Assembly (NCBI GenBank): GCA_008973525.1
Contig: WACJ01000103.1
Location: 806,001 to 870,000, forward strand
Length of the DNA: 64,000 nucleotides
Direction: 5' to 3'
DNA from: Stenopsyche tienmushanensis
Lineage: Eukaryota > Arthropoda > Insecta > Trichoptera > Stenopsychidae
This document shows positions 35,845 to 46,375 of this stretch, piece after piece (within the stretch, counting starts at the first letter, position 1; each line of letters begins with the position of its first letter). The notes beneath the pieces were generated by a model. It was not told the DNA's origin. It did no database searches and saw nothing but the letters and a program-made list of their open reading frames with translations. The translations under genes and the position numbers were made by a program.

Positions 35845-36070
35845 TCTCAGGACCGCGCAGCGTAATTGAAACTTGTATATCAATGAAAACAATACATATA
35901 TGTCTTTAGTTTGAAATCGATACATATGGGCCGATCGGTACAATCGCTACGGCTATGAATCGTTTTTCGTATTTTTTTTTAGAATATTTAGACGTGTAGG
36001 GGGTACTCTTTCTATATCATTCGAATCCGAACGCACATATGCGTGATTACTCATCAACGTTATAATGAGC
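35845..36070 (-). repeat. Dispersed repeat R1, copy 7
   Basis: CAGGACCGCGCAGCGTAATT and CTTGTATATCAATGAAAACA are inverted R1 blocks. GAATATTTAGACGTGTAGGG matches the start of copy 1 in inverse, and CGCACATATGCGTGATTACT matches copy 4. Confidence 0.72.
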
Positions 36071-36075
36071 GGCAT

Positions 36076-36950
36076 GCTTTGAAATATTTTTCAGGCATGA
36101 TTTCATGCAAAATTCAAGCGAATAATTTGTCTGCGTCTATACCCGATATTAAAGGCGTCCCTTTTGCACGATGACGAAGACCACAATTGCGTGCCGTCGG
36201 TTTCGAAAATCTCCGGTTTTATTTCATTTCCTCGATACAAACAATTCGCTGTGGCAAATATCCGGACGAAGGTGTGTACTAATTTTCTAGTCCTCTTTCT
36301 CCCGGTTTTCCGCCTTCGCCCGGCCTTACGGTCAATCTCACCCCACCTTTGTTTCGGCTTCCTTCTCGATCCCGAGGAGGCCGGATGTGAACTGATTGCC
36401 GTTGTTTGACAAGCGGGAAAGCTCCCGAATTTTGGAAGCCCCTTTTTTGCCCATCCAGAATATTTAAAGAGCCAACTCCGCCGATACTCCGGGACCGTGA
36501 TGGCTTCTTTTGTGCGTCTCAACGGCACCCGACAGTGTCCCGAACTATTTAATTTGAATACGCGAAGATTTAGTGAATTTTGACACTCATTGAGAGACAG
36601 ACCATAATATTTTAATTTATTCGGCCGATAACAGCCCGAAACTCTAATTAGTTTTTATCTAATTTATTCCCGCCGGTGCCTTATCTTTTTCCACCCGTAA
36701 AACGGTGATATGGTGGAAGAAACATTTAGAAAATTCGACTGCCATTTCGAGCCGGAGATCTAAATCTTTATTGTTTTTATGAAGAAGTTTGTTGTTTATT
36801 ATGTAATCTAAATTCATACAGTTAAATTTATAATATTTCAACGCAAAAACAGTCTGATGAACACAAAAATGGACTGTATGATTATCTACCGCCGCAATCT
36901 CATGATGATTGATTTTCTTCTCGCGGCAATTTGAAATCATCAGCTGTAAA
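36076..36950. other. No gene or repeat recognised
   Basis: A minus-strand frame of 141 codons at 36103-36528 is Arg/Lys-rich but shows no domain, and is opposed by an 81-codon frame. I regard both as chance. Nothing else was recognised. Confidence 0.4.
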
Positions 36951-36957
36951 GGATATG

Positions 36958-37225
36958 ATGAACGAAAACCGTAACCGAACCGATATAAATGATAGGAACA
37001 AAAAATAACGGTTCGAAGCCCTGATTAATTCAACAGGACAATGAATAGGATGCGATGTCTTCTAACAAAGTATGCATTAGAATAATGGAGGTCTCATATA
37101 TCAACACAAAAGTCAACTAAACTTTCATTCGTGTAAGACGTGTACCGATTCAAATAGATTTGGTTTCGGTTTTCGTTCAGGCAAAAATAACGGTTTTATC
37201 AGTTATCGGTTCAAAATTATAGTTT
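36958..37225. mobile_element. hAT-3-like fragments
   Basis: AAAATAACGGTTCGAAGCCC at 37003 is the inverted CAGGGCTTCGAAC terminus. A second piece, GGTTTCGGTTTTCGTTCAGG at 37159 with TAACGGTTTTATCAGTTATC, resembles 27790-27830 and 28490-28550. The two pieces are separated by unrelated sequence. Confidence 0.55.
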
Positions 37226-37324
37226 TATTTGACAATTGGCTCAAATTAATCAAAAAATTTACATTTGTATCGATGATTTGAAGTTGAATCTTGTTTTTTG
37301 TCCAAAATTTGGTCCTCCCCCATG

Positions 37325-38305
37325 TACGAGGGTAGTCCCAGAAGTAGCCGACTTGATGTATAGATGGCGGTTATTATTAAAAACCAAAGTGAACGTTCTC
37401 ATGTGAATACTTTTATTTGAAAGGCCTCAATCCAAATAATATCAAAGCCGAGCTAGATTCTACTCTGGGAGATTCTGCTCCTTCATTTATAGTATTATAA
37501 TATTGGGTGGCAGAGTTTGAACGAGACCGTACGACCTGCCAAGACGCTGTATATTGCATATTGACTGAAAATTTGAACGTGAGAAAGCTGTACGCAAGAT
37601 GGATGCCGCGTTTGCTCACAATGAAACAAGAACAGCGTCGTGAGGATGTTTCAATCGAGTGTTTGGCGATGTTTCACAGCAATAAATCCGAGTTTTTGCG
37701 TCGATGCATAACCATGGATGAGACATGGATTCAAACCTGAGACCAAGAAACATGGGGATTCTCCACTGATCCGAGCTGTTTATTGGTCCCGCTCAACACA
37801 AGTGCACAGCAAGACGCAAAACCTGCTGCTCATTCTCAATATCGAGTGTAATTTAAAAATAAAAGTATAGCTAAGACCTCATTTGGCGAGGGAGGTGGGA
37901 GGGGAGTTTCCGTGATCTAATTATAGAAGGCCCTGGGTATGTATTTATCAACGACAATGCCGCAAAAAGAGGACTAAGTAGTCACAAAGTCTATGTCCCC
38001 AACCGGTCCGCTTCTCGGACCGTTGATGCGACGAATGAGCGCTATGCTGTAACATGGCGGTTTTTCACAGCAATAAAGCCGAGTTTTTGCGTCAATTCAT
38101 AATCATGGATGAAACATATCTTACTTTTATGTCTTACTTTTAAGCATTTGAGTGATGAAATCAAGAAAAAACGGCCGAATTTGATTAAAAATAAAATAAA
38201 AGATGTGGGAGCTGAAAAAAGACTACGTTTAGAATTAAAAATATTTTTCTCGATTTTTTTTGCGTTTTCTTTGTTAGGACGGGTACTTCTGGGACTACGC
38301 TCGTA
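37325..38305 (+). mobile_element. mariner-3 composite with segment K, both ends present
   Basis: The left end TACGAGGGTAGTCCCAGAAG and the inverted right end TACGAGCGTAGTCCCAGAAG differ by one base. The frame at 37550-37740 encodes LTENLNVRKLYARWMPRLLT and then SEFLRRCITMDETWIQT, which holds the first catalytic Asp. Segment K with its hairpin is at 37900-38040. A second, duplicated FHSNKAEFLRQFI-type piece follows, then HLSDEIKKKRPNLIKN from just before the second Asp. It is 981 bp and non-autonomous. Confidence 0.92.
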
Positions 38306-39585
38306 TGACGCTTGAATTTCCACATAATCCAATGCATTCTGAATGCATGTATTAAATTCATGAAATATAATATAATAGGACGGCGCACAATGAAATTAAT
38401 ACAGTAATGTGGGCTTTTTGAATAAATTCAATGCGTTTATACAGTGTTTGAACAATGCGCACAGTGGCCACAATGGGACACAAATCCCGTCCACCACATC
38501 TGTGAGGGCCCCAAGAAGAAAGACTTCAATAATGCCCGGTAATTAAGCAAACCACAAATGATTTTAATTCATTTTTAGCTTCGGATCAAAGCCGCGGTGC
38601 TTACAGAAAATTGGAAAAGTGTAAAAGGCGTTTGATCCTGCGATTTAAACAGGAATACTCATAAAAAAAAACCAATTTTCGTGAACATTTTTTCTGCGCT
38701 GCACAAATCCGCCTCGCAAATGAATTCCAAGACCGAATCAACGCAGTCCTTTGATCGGAGTCCTCAAAGTAATAATTTTCACACACACCCACGGGGAGGT
38801 CGGGCCCAGATAAAACATCAATCAAAACAATGTACGGGGCATACGCGATGAGACCCTCACGGACTGGAGGAGCCCCGCAGGGACTTGACCGAGACGGACG
38901 TGGGCCCAACCGACCGGTGCCGGTTTCCTGCGGCACCAAACTGGAACACTGCGTCGATTCCCTCCACAGAATTCCTCCTGGCGAATCTGAGGATCGACCT
39001 GATCCCTCGACGACCCCTCATTATTCATATTCAAAGACCATCGCACGCCCGTAAGACGCTACCCGGGACCTTAGGGGTGCACGGATGTACGCAGGAGCTA
39101 ACTAGGCCATCAAATATTAAACAACAAATTATGCCATTAACACATGCAAGATGTAAATATTAAGAAGCACTCCCACATGATCAAAGGCATCGTGGAATAA
39201 TAAAAATGCACTTCAGAACACTCCCCTCATGCGCGTATTTGCTCACTCAAATGCTCGTTACACTTGTTGATGCATTCGAATATCAACGACTATGAAAAGT
39301 AAGTCAAGATGACCCTCAACTCAAGAATTATCTATGGAGTGATTAGCGTTATACACAGAAGCTATGATTTTCAAACATGCATACGAATTTAAAACCAATA
39401 TCATCGAATACAAATGTGACACCTAGATGTTTTGTTGTTGTTGTTGGAAATAGACTTTAGACACATCAATGTGATCTTTGAAGAAATGTGACCCAATGAT
39501 TTCATATGCCCAAAATGCATACTGAACAGGGTATATACATATTTCCTGATTTTTTTTCTCCTCGTTCGTTGTTTAATAGGTAAAA
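38306..39585. other. 1.3 kb without supported gene
   Basis: Frames on both strands at 38600-39160 overlap each other and carry no domain. No repeat match was seen. Confidence 0.4.
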
Positions 39586-39589
39586 CATA

Positions 39590-39830
39590 ATGTTGTGTCC
39601 AAAGACTTTGGATAGAAACAAAGACGGAGAGATTATCTTGCGTACATTATACGATTGTATATTTACGCAATAACCGAATATTGTGTGCTTTGGGCAGTGT
39701 TTATTTATTTAAATACAAGCTTCATGCATGCTGCGGCGGTCCCGATAGATAAGCGGATTTGTATGGAGAAGTAGCGGACATACGAATATAGCATCTAAAT
39801 TTATGATGATTTTAAATTAGCTCACTGCTC
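39590..39830 (+). repeat. Dispersed repeat R1, copy 8
   Basis: CATAATGTTGTGTCCAAAGA, AAGACGGAGAGATTATCTTG, ACAAGCTTCATGCATGCTGC and ACGAATATAGCATCTAAATT follow the R1 order. This is one of the longest copies. Confidence 0.78.
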
Positions 39831-40124
39831 AAAGGGATGCGTCCCTTTACATCCTATTCAGTTCGAAGGCAGGTCTATCATTTATTGGATATTGCTATAT
39901 ATAAATCAAAATAAATTCATCTTTATCCATATCTGAATCTGAAATATTTTAATAAATCAGATTTGATTGTATTTATTTCAACGTCCGATGAGGCATTATA
40001 TAGTACCACATGAGAATTTCACTGCATTTTTCAAAAAAAATCTGCAGTTGAAGCACATCGCATCATTATTGATTATACTCCTGTGGAAATAACATGCAGA
40101 TATTGATTTAATCGCTTCAAAAAT
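39831..40124. other. No gene or repeat recognised
   Basis: No supported feature. Confidence 0.35.
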
Positions 40125-40325
40125 GATTTCGAAGGAATATAAAAATTCTGAAGCCCGTATCTATTATATTTCATATCGATATTCCCATTATTAGAGTCGA
40201 AGTGTAGTAAATACATCACCGGTAGGGAAAGGTTAATGTAACAATTTGAAAAACAAATATGTACCGTATATATGTATACACAATGTATATATGTATAATG
40301 TCCGGAATCCCGGGATCCCGGACAG
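40125..40325 (+). mobile_element. hAT-1 fragment
   Basis: TCTGAAGCCCGTATCTATTA, AGTGTAGTAAATACATCACC and a final AATCCCGGGATCCCGGACAG identify it. The middle part that other copies carry is deleted before the end block. Confidence 0.8.
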
Positions 40326-40334
40326 TTCAACTTC

Positions 40335-40765
40335 AAAAAAGTTTAAAGACAATAAATTGGAAAAGATAAAGATCGAAAGAAAGGCTTGATAAAGATCCTT
40401 GTCAATCGCAATCTGAATAGTTTCGAAACGTCTAAAAGCATTGGGACTGATACAAAAGGAAGGATTTAAGATGCCGAGAGATGTGGAAAGGCGTCTTTTC
40501 GCATGTGAACAGCTGCTTCAACGACAAAAAAGAAAAGGTGTTTAACATCGTATCATAACGATTTGGTGGAATTAGCTGGGCGTAGTGTATTATGAGCGGC
40601 TTAAACCCAATCAAACCATCATTTTGGGATCTCTACCGAAAGCAATCGAAGAAAATGTGGTCAAAATCTGCCTGGAAACGATGAAATCGGATTACCACTT
40701 TTCCGATCGATGACTCATGGCCTGGATGAGCAGTATTTCACTTCTTATAAAAATATAAGAAAAAG
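40335..40765 (+). pseudogene. mariner-4 transposase relic
   Basis: The plus strand encodes VSKRLKALGLIQKEGFKMPR, then DVERRLFACEQLLQRQKRKG, typical of the region before the first catalytic Asp in cecropia-type mariners. After a deletion comes GVVYYERLKPNQTI, and after another LETMKSDYHFSD, followed in a new frame by MTHGLDEQYFTSYKNIRKS. The HDN motif and the GDE motif are missing. Several frameshifts make it dead. Confidence 0.87.
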
Positions 40766-41840
40766 TTAAATCTCACTTGTGAATTCCGAACGTTCATGTG
40801 GTACGCCCTAATATTATTTGAATATCGACGAACTATCGCTATTCGAATGAAATACATTCGAAAATCATTTCTCGATTGAATATTTATGAAGCTAAATTTG
40901 AATCGGGAAGGGAGTCTCATTCGGGATCCGGGAAAAATGCGAATGCTCCGCAGTCAAAATGGAACGTCCAGATAGAAATGTTAAATATAAATATTTGTGA
41001 AAAATAAAGGCGGTTTGAGATCGACCCACAAGTCGGGCGGCTATATTTGTTGAGTCACATTATGGTCGGAAGCGGACTTGTGCTTGTAGATTGGGTGTGC
41101 GGCCAGCTGGATAGTGGGTTATGTATGCCGAGCTGGCATCCTCCCCCAGCCGACCGCCTCGCTTATTTACACTCGCTGGCAGCACCGCACTTATAAGAAA
41201 CCATTAAACCGAGATGCCGCCTATCCTCCTTTTTTTCTGCATCTGATATATGCCCCCGACTTGGTTTACATTCGGCTTTTTTCGAATCGTCCCGGTTGAC
41301 CGAGTGATTTTTCGAGCGGGCGCTCGCGGGGGGGTTGAACGCCCGGGCGCGATTTACATGCACCGATGTCCACCCCATCGGCATTTATTTTCGTGCGCAT
41401 GGTTTGTCTAATGCGCAAAATGGAAGCACAGAAAATGGACACGGCACTATCGACGTTATCGGCTGCGTCATCGTGTCAAATCCGTTCTGGATTATTTTAT
41501 AGCGAAAGCCCGAAAATGTTGAGTTCATGCATCGGCGGTTCTTCGCCGGGATCGAAAACAATTCCGCCTGGCCGATGTCATTCGGCGGTAATGTATTCCT
41601 GAAGACCGGGGGACTGACAAATGCCCCCCAGCATGCAAAGTAGATAACCATATAATAAACGCTAGTACACTCCCACCCTATATTTTAAGTGAAGTGTTAA
41701 TATCCACACGTGTATTATAAGGGGAAGTACACCCTACCATATACGTTCAAAGTTACTTTTTAAAAACGCTTTATATATACAACGCGCTTATAACTGAAAA
41801 TGTTATAAGTGTAAAATGTGTAAGTTTGTTTGCAGACTAT
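40766..41840. other. 1.1 kb without supported gene
   Basis: The part at 41100-41600 is GC-richer and holds overlapping frames of 61 to 88 codons without domains. Confidence 0.4.
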
Positions 41841-41890
41841 ACATTCATATACCATTCATCCGATTGCGATAAAACTTTGGCGTATTATTA
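41841..41890 (+). repeat. Dispersed repeat R5, copy 1
   Basis: TTCATCCGATTGCGATAAAA with CTTTG after it is exactly shared with the reverse complement of 53540-53570, and flanking GTTTGTTTG blocks also agree. The style is reminiscent of Helitron interiors, but no Helitron end was found. Confidence 0.5.
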
Positions 41891-42149
41891 GACATGTATG
41901 CAAGAAGGTTTTTGAATTACCAAAAGCATTATTTATGTGCGAAATTTGTTTTGCGAGACGTTTAACGGATGCACCACGTTGGCGCAAATTGGTCTGGAGA
42001 AATGAAGCGGGTCGCGTGCCGCACGTGCAATTCGGCGGTTGAGCTCCGCTCATGGAAGAAAAGGCCTCGGTCGGTCAAATAATTACTAAGCGCGTGTAGC
42101 ATTGTAATGCATATCGGGTAGTCGCTAGTATTAAATAAAACATCTTGAA
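41891..42149. other. No gene or repeat recognised
   Basis: No supported feature. Confidence 0.35.
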
Positions 42150-43006
42150 TAAATGCTGTTCTAAAATGAGTTGGATGACCGTCAACTGAAAGGGCGCAAG
42201 CTAGCAGATATGATAGGCATTCCAAAGAGTGCTGTACATCGCATATTGACTGAAAATTTTGACATGAGAAAGCTGTGCGCAAGATGGGTGCCGCGTTTGC
42301 TCACAGTTGAATAAAAACAGCATCGTGAGAATGTTTCAATCGAGCGTTTGGCGATGTTTCACAGGAATAAATCCGAGTTTTTGCGTCGATGCATAACCAT
42401 GGATGAAACATGTGTTCAAACCTGAGACAAAGCAACATATTATTGGTCCCGCTCAACAAAAGTGCACAGCAAGACGCAAACCCTGCTGCTCATTCTCAAT
42501 ATCGAGTGTAATTTAAAAATAAAAGAATAGCTAAGACCTCATTTGGCGAGGGGGGGGGGTTGCGGGGAGTTTCCGCGATCTAATTATAGAAGGCCCTGGG
42601 TATGTATTTATCAACGACAATTCCGCAAAAAGAGGGCTAAGTAGTCACAAATTCTATGTGCCCAACTGGTCCGCTTCTCGGACCGTTGATACGACGAATG
42701 AGCGCCATGCTCTAGCATGGCGATGTTTCACAGCAATAGAACCGAGTTTTTGCGTCAATTCATAACCATGCGTCCATTACTTCACACCTTAAACAAAGAA
42801 ATAAACAATCAACGGCGAGTATTCTGTAAACTTATTTTTCGGTGGAGTCAGCATTTGATGGCTATTTTGAGGAGTTCGATGGTTTTCAAAATAAACAGGG
42901 TATCGAAGCTATTGAACATCTTTGGAAAAAGTGTATCGAGCATATTTTATTCCAAACGTTTTGCGTTTGGTTTATTAGGTCAGGTACTTTTGGTACTACC
43001 TTCGTA
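42150..43006 (+). mobile_element. mariner-3 composite with segment K, copy 3
   Basis: From 42168 the frame reads ELDDRQLKGRKLADMIGIPK, SAVHRILTENFDMRKLCARW and VPRLLTVE before a stop; this is the helix-turn-helix region. The DET motif with the first Asp follows near 42402. Segment K and its hairpin lie at 42540-42715, then a duplicated FHSNRTEFLRQFITM piece. A C-terminus at 42842-42950 reads ESAFDGYFEEFDGFQNKQGI. The right terminus ends CTTCGTA at 43006. The left terminus is lost. Confidence 0.9.
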
Positions 43007-43020
43007 CGAAAAAAATATAA

Positions 43021-43057
43021 CGACTCACCGGTGAGTCGCTGGTGATAAAGTGGTTAA
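43021..43057 (+). mobile_element. piggyBac-like end with palindrome (PB-2), copy 1
   Basis: The perfect 18-bp palindrome CGACTCACCGGTGAGTCG is followed 16 bases later by TTAA (43054-43057). The same arrangement is at 45666-45703. A TTAA boundary suggests a piggyBac-type terminus. The opposite end was not found; it abuts the mariner-3 end. Confidence 0.55.
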
Positions 43058-43244
43058 ATCGATTCCTATAAAAAGTGCTTTTATACGCAATTATAACGTT
43101 TTTCAAACTATCATTGTTGGGTTTTCGTGCAGTTCTTGGAATTTGAGAGATGAAAAGTATTCATATATCAGATCGATCCGGAAAATAATGATAATTTAGC
43201 TACTAATTCATAGATCTGCTCAAATCAAAATAGATTAATTTTGT

Positions 43245-43400
43245 ATCTGCACGTAGTCCGGTGATTTAGCGGTTGGGCTCGTAGCTCAATCATCTTGGGT
43301 TCAAATCTATAGGTGTGGTTAGTGACCACATTTATAAACATATATACGCTCTGAAAGCCACGTCAAAGTGTCAAAGATTATTTTATTAACGTCTCTTTGC
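43245..43400 (+). mobile_element. tRNA-derived SINE, copy 1
   Basis: GTCCGGTGATTTAGCGGTTG resembles the 5' end and A box of a tRNA, and GGTTCAAATCT at 43298-43308 is a good B box at tRNA-like spacing. The tail GACCACATTTATAAACATAT, then ATACGCTCTGAAAG, is shared with 43840-43945. It does not fold into a credible full tRNA by eye, so a SINE is preferred over a tRNA gene. Confidence 0.6.
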
Positions 43401-43478
43401 TTGGCATGCCGTGTAGTAAGGATACCACTGAACAGAGCTCCTCGAGCTGTTTTAAAATGAAGAAGCTTAAATGACAGC

Positions 43479-43592
43479 AGACCCGTCGGAAAATCTCGGC
43501 TACGCTGGGCTGATCAAATTAACAAGGACGCTGAACGTCTGGATCTGAGAAATTGGAAGGATAAGGCTTGGGGCAACGATAGGGCTGTATGA
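43479..43592 (+). pseudogene. LINE pol C-terminal remnant
   Basis: The frame reads RPVGKSRLRWADQINKDAER then LDLRNWKDKAWGNDRAV and a stop. This matches the C-terminal end of insect non-LTR reverse transcriptases, whose usual motif is GRPxxRWxDxIxxD followed by W...A.DR..W. No RT core is present upstream. It begins about 80 bases after the SINE copy. Confidence 0.8.
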
Positions 43593-43835
43593 GCCATTTA
43601 TGTATGAAGATAGAATGTATTCGATATGAGAATTAATGTAATTTGTTGAAAATATTATTCTGTGAAACGACACTCAAGCCTACAGTAAGAATATTAAGGG
43701 GTCTTTGTTCAAAATAAAATTTGAAATATTGGCTCGAATGGAAAACGTGCAGAATTTAAATGTTACGTGCGTAAATAGATGCTTGTAGCGCCGAACATAG
43801 GCATCATCAACTTTTCTGATTAAAACAAATTTAAT
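43593..43835. other. No gene or repeat recognised
   Basis: No supported feature; probable LINE 3' region. Confidence 0.3.
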
Positions 43836-43837
43836 TC

Positions 43838-43965
43838 GCATTATCAATAGATGATATGTAAGTAGTAACTCAATTGTCACGGGTTCAAATCCACTGGCGA
43901 CCACATATTTAAAACATATATTCGCTATGAAAGACTATGTAAAAGCGGTTGGCAATAGTTCTATA
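43838..43965 (+). mobile_element. tRNA-derived SINE, copy 2
   Basis: GGTTCAAATCC at 43882-43892 is a perfect B box. AGTAACTCAATTGTCACG before it and GACCACATATTTAAAACATA after it match copy 1. The A box is decayed. Confidence 0.6.
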
Positions 43966-44121
43966 AAAGGGATTACTAATCATAGTTTTTGGTATAATCA
44001 TGATAAGATATCTATCTGCCAAATCAATCGTTAGGATCTCACAAGAGAATAACCCGAACAAGAATACTCACTCGACACTATATCACGTGATGATGTAGAA
44101 TTACTAAGCTCAGTCCATATA
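43966..44121. other. No gene or repeat recognised
   Basis: No supported feature. Confidence 0.3.
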
Positions 44122-44681
44122 TTAACCTGTTAAGTGGGCAGGACGTATATATACGTCCAAAGTATACTGCATCAAAATTGGTTAGGACGTATATATACGT
44201 CTTCGAAATATATGCTTTTTTTGTTTGTGTGAGTTGTCGATACATATTTTGACATGAATTTAAGGTAGGTAGCAAATTGATTGCACTTCGCTATTGTCTT
44301 GGAGTGGGCGTGTATTTAGTAAACGGTGACTAGTAACATAAGGTAAGATTCAAAGGCAAACTTATAGTTTCAAAATGGAAGGACAAAAAAGACGTATTGA
44401 TGTTCAGTTCAGACAAACTCTATGTTTTCATTTTCTTTATGAGCTTTTGTTTTTTGTATGTATTTGTTAACTTCTCTATATGTTTATGTATCTAAATAAA
44501 TAAAAAATGTACGTTTTATTGATTTTTTTTTATAAAGTTTAAGCATAGTTGAAAAAAATTAATAATAGGAACTCACGCAAGGCGGGCGGGACGTATATAT
44601 ACGTCCTAACGAAAATGTGCGCACATTTTCACCACTGTATTTTGCGTTATTGAAAAGGAACTTCCCCGCTTAGCAGGTTAA
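44122..44681 (+). mobile_element. piggyBac-like MITE (PB-1), complete
   Basis: The left end TTAACCTGTTAAGTGGGCA and the inverted right end TTAACCTGCTAAGCGGGGA face each other and both start at TTAA, the piggyBac target. Three palindromes GACGTATATATACGTC lie at 44143-44158, 44186-44201 and 44590-44605. There is no transposase. Its 560 bp length and symmetry point to a non-autonomous MITE. Confidence 0.85.
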
Positions 44682-45660
44682 ACGAAAAATCAATAGTTTT
44701 TTAAATATATTTTGAGGCATTTGAGGCAAATATTTATCTATCCCATGGGGTATCCGAGTTATACCCGATGCACACGAGAGTAGTTTCTTGTGCATGGTTT
44801 ACTAGCATGATAATATAATATATTTGACATCAGTCTGATAATATATTTGGAATACAAATCGGTAGATGTGATATTAAACGTTCGTGATGGTTGAAAACAG
44901 ATAACGCCGACTGCTTCCAATATTCGCGAAAATGACGTGCCCCATACAACAAGTGATGTTATTGAATTTGCCACATTCTTGAACATTCTACCACGAAAAC
45001 GCCAAATAACCCAGTCGTTCCCGATCTAGCGAATCCCGAAAATCTACTCTAGAAAATTAGAGACGTCGCCCAAAAAGGCGTGGGATTATAAATGCAGGCG
45101 TGCTGCATTCTCAGAAGTGCATCTGCATGATACGCTCGAGGAACGCTCCGAGACCCGGGAGTTTGAGAATATCAAATTGAGTTTCGAATCATTTCGCCCA
45201 GAAGCCAGGTAGTGTAAAAGGAAAATGGGGGTGTGAAATTGCATTTTCTCCCACCCCGACGACGCGACGTATACATTCTATTTCTATTATATTCGGCCGA
45301 GAATATGCGGCGAGCTGCGTGATAATTTTTATCCATTAAATCGCGGCTCGTAAACGGATGCGCCCGCCAATATTGGGCGCCCCGGGACCACGCCCGAATA
45401 TGAATAGCAACCGATTTTAATCATTTATGCATGAGTTTTTGATGTGATAACGCCGTAGATGCGCGATGAAATAGATTCGAGCGATCCTTATGGAGAGCAC
45501 GAATCTATTTTATAAGCACGACGACTTCATCGTGCGATCGAAATTCATCATTTCCAGGATCACAGAAGGCTTTGGGCAGCAAAAATGCGTTCCTGTATAG
45601 CAATATGCACGCAAAATTCTATAATACACAATACAAAAAATATTCATTTTTCTATGAAAA
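44682..45660. other. 1 kb without supported gene
   Basis: No open frame above 75 codons, and no repeat match, was recognised. Confidence 0.42.
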
Positions 45661-45665
45661 AGCAT

Positions 45666-45703
45666 AGCGACTCACCGGTGAGTCGCTGTTGATAAATGAT
45701 TAA
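45666..45703 (+). mobile_element. piggyBac-like end with palindrome (PB-2), copy 2
   Basis: A perfect 22-bp palindrome, whose half is AGCGACTCACC, lies at 45666-45687. TTAA follows at 45700-45703 with the same spacer style (TTGATAAATGA) as copy 1. The opposite end was not found. Confidence 0.6.
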
Positions 45704-45974
45704 CTGTGCCAAATAATGACAAACCTGGATTCAACCGGAAGCCTTGAAGGGTTGAATTACATTAAGAATAGATGGTGCTTACCTGAAAAGAAAAAAAATG
45801 AAGAAAATTAATATTTTACAGAATAAAAATGTATGCTAACTGATTGTTGCTTTAAAAACATGGTCGTTAAAACCTAAATAATTTAGAGTGTCTCTATTGA
45901 AAGGCCTTATATATAATATTACTATTATATTTATAAACTATCATTATTATAGTCCGTCATATGCATTGATATTA
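45704..45974. other. No gene or repeat recognised
   Basis: No supported feature. Confidence 0.3.
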
Positions 45975-46375
45975 TTGGCTGTATCGATAAGTCCTTGCCG
46001 ATTTTGATAGACGTCTATTTGAGCTCAGTTTGTGTTCAAACACGGCGAAGAAAGTAACTTCCGAAGATAACAAAAGAGAGTGACAAATGACGTGCAAAGT
46101 TTTGTTGTCAAGACGAAAAGTTCGTCCCTTTTTGTACCGAATTGTGCCTGGGGATGAAAAATAAGTATTAAATGTCAATGACTTTCGCCGAGACAAATTC
46201 CGACTCCGAAACCTGGATTGACGACCCGCAGGATTAATTTGTGCATTTGGTGAGATATTCAAGGAATTATTCATTATGAATTTATGAAATCTGGCGAAAC
46301 AATAACTGCAGATGTGTATTGTCAGCAATTGGAAAGGATTAAACGAAAATTGAGATTCAAATATCGAGAATTAAT
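45975..46375 (+). pseudogene. mariner-5 transposase relic, 5' part
   Basis: The frame reads RRKVRPFLYRIVPGDEK and a stop, with the first catalytic Asp at 46153. A later part reads LCIW, stop, DIQGIIHYEFMKSGETITA and DVYCQQLERIKRKLR. The leader TTTGAGCTCAGTTTGTGT matches 9960. A hAT-1 element cuts it before the HDN motif; the 3' part resumes at about 47080. Confidence 0.88.

Noticed and set aside
36103..36528. 141-codon Arg/Lys-rich minus-strand frame
   Set aside because: No domain, opposed by another open frame, no splice or start context.
43255..43330. A functional tRNA gene
   Set aside because: A and B boxes are present, but I could not pair acceptor or anticodon stems, and a second dispersed copy shares the downstream tail, which fits a SINE.
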